Below are positions 15,098 to 15,400 of a DNA stretch of 15,400 bases, in pieces. Below the pieces are notes generated by a model. It made no database searches, was not told the DNA's origin, and saw only the letters and a list, made by a program, of their open reading frames with translations. The stretch is from Conexibacter sp. (GTDB lineage Bacteria; Actinomycetota; Thermoleophilia; Solirubrobacterales; Solirubrobacteraceae). The position numbers and the translations under genes were made by a program. The stretch's first letter is position 1. Every line of letters starts with the position of its first letter. The stretch lies in contig JAOPZP010000394.1 of the NCBI GenBank assembly GCA_025964055.1, forward strand, positions 1 through 15,400. The letters are read 5' to 3'.

Positions 15098-15400
15098 TCA
15101 GCCGCGCGGCAGCGTGCGCGCGTAGGCCGCCGCCCGCACCTCGTGGCACCCGGCGGCCCGCAGCGTCTGCGCGCACGCGTGCAGCGTCGCGCCGGTGGTG
15201 AACACGTCGTCGACGAGCACGGCCACGGGCGGGACGGCCCCGCGCACGGTCACCGGCAGGCGGCCCGCGGCCAGCCGCGCACGGCGGCTGCTGCCGGCCT
15301 GACGTCCGGCGCCCGACATGCGGCGCCCGAGCACCGGGACCACGTCCAGCCCGCAGCGCGGGCCGAGCTCCGCCGCCAGCCGCGCCGCGTGGTCGACCCC
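15098..15400 (-). CDS. comF: ComF-family phosphoribosyltransferase-like protein (partial, N-terminus beyond window)
   Basis: The last 100 residues are visible and the frame is open to the right edge. The PRPP-binding signature VLVDDVFTTGATLHACAQTLRAAGC is characteristic of ComF proteins (B. subtilis ComFC, E. coli GntX/ComF), which aid DNA uptake or processing during competence and resemble type I phosphoribosyltransferases. Upstream residues HAARLAAEL, VVPVLGRRMSGAGRQAGSSRRARL match the family's RRR-x-Q-x-GLSR-x-ER region. A GTG at 15343 is not the real start, because homology continues through it. The N-terminal zinc finger usual in the family would lie outside the window. Location next to hpf-secA is conserved in many Gram-positives. 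Whether it works in transformation here is unknown. Confidence 0.88.
   Translation of the reverse strand, partial: GVDHAARLAAELGPRCGLDVVPVLGRRMSGAGRQAGSSRRARLAAGRLPVTVRGAVPPVAVLVDDVFTTGATLHACAQTLRAAGCHEVRAAAYARTLPRG

Overview
The window is about 73% GC by eye, gene-dense and strongly GC3-biased. It is chromosomal and housekeeping in character. The hpf-secA-prfB order, ComF next to HPF, a zinc-finger Clp ATPase with an HspR-type operator half-site, a baeRF/Vms1-like protein with a GGW motif, and several starts preceded by TANNNT without a Shine-Dalgarno sequence all fit a high-GC actinobacterium. The overall style resembles Thermoleophilia (Solirubrobacterales-like), but that placement is inference.

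Region 1 (1-3532) covers membrane quinone and NAD metabolism. A possible upstream gene tail (3-68) is followed by a UbiA/MenA-type prenyltransferase (139-1086, +). It converges on a two-gene NAD operon read leftward, nadC (2118-2960) then nadA (1108-2121), joined by an ATGA overlap. An uncharacterised gene (2984-3532, +) diverges from nadC with only 23 bp between start codons.

Region 2 (3533-5533) begins with a compact cluster of GGGGAC-W-GTCCCC palindromes. It includes a 28-bp tandem duplication with T5 tracts, and looks like REP-type repeats doubling as terminators. Next come a tyrosine/dual-specificity phosphatase (3681-4484, +) and a convergent tocopherol-cyclase-family gene (4481-5476, -), whose stop codons overlap in CTAG. 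An AT-rich island (5477-5533) then carries a -10-like TATACT and a HAIR-like operator.

Region 3 (5534-8957) is about proteostasis: a ClpE-like AAA+ unfoldase with an N-terminal zinc finger, a strong GAAA-loop hairpin terminator, then a bacterial eRF1-like (baeRF, Vms1-like) protein.

Region 4 (8990-15400, all -) reads, in transcription order, comF (cut by the window edge), hpf (short form), secA, prfB, and an Orn/Lys/Arg-type PLP decarboxylase two bases after prfB. Translation and secretion functions cluster here: ribosome hibernation, Sec export and termination at UGA/UAA.

I see no mobile element, CRISPR array, tRNA or rRNA. Most of the window is ordinary core genome. The parts that merit a second look are the palindromic repeat cluster, the Clp operator and architecture, the baeRF gene, the tocopherol-cyclase-like gene, and a recurring pattern of probable leaderless starts.
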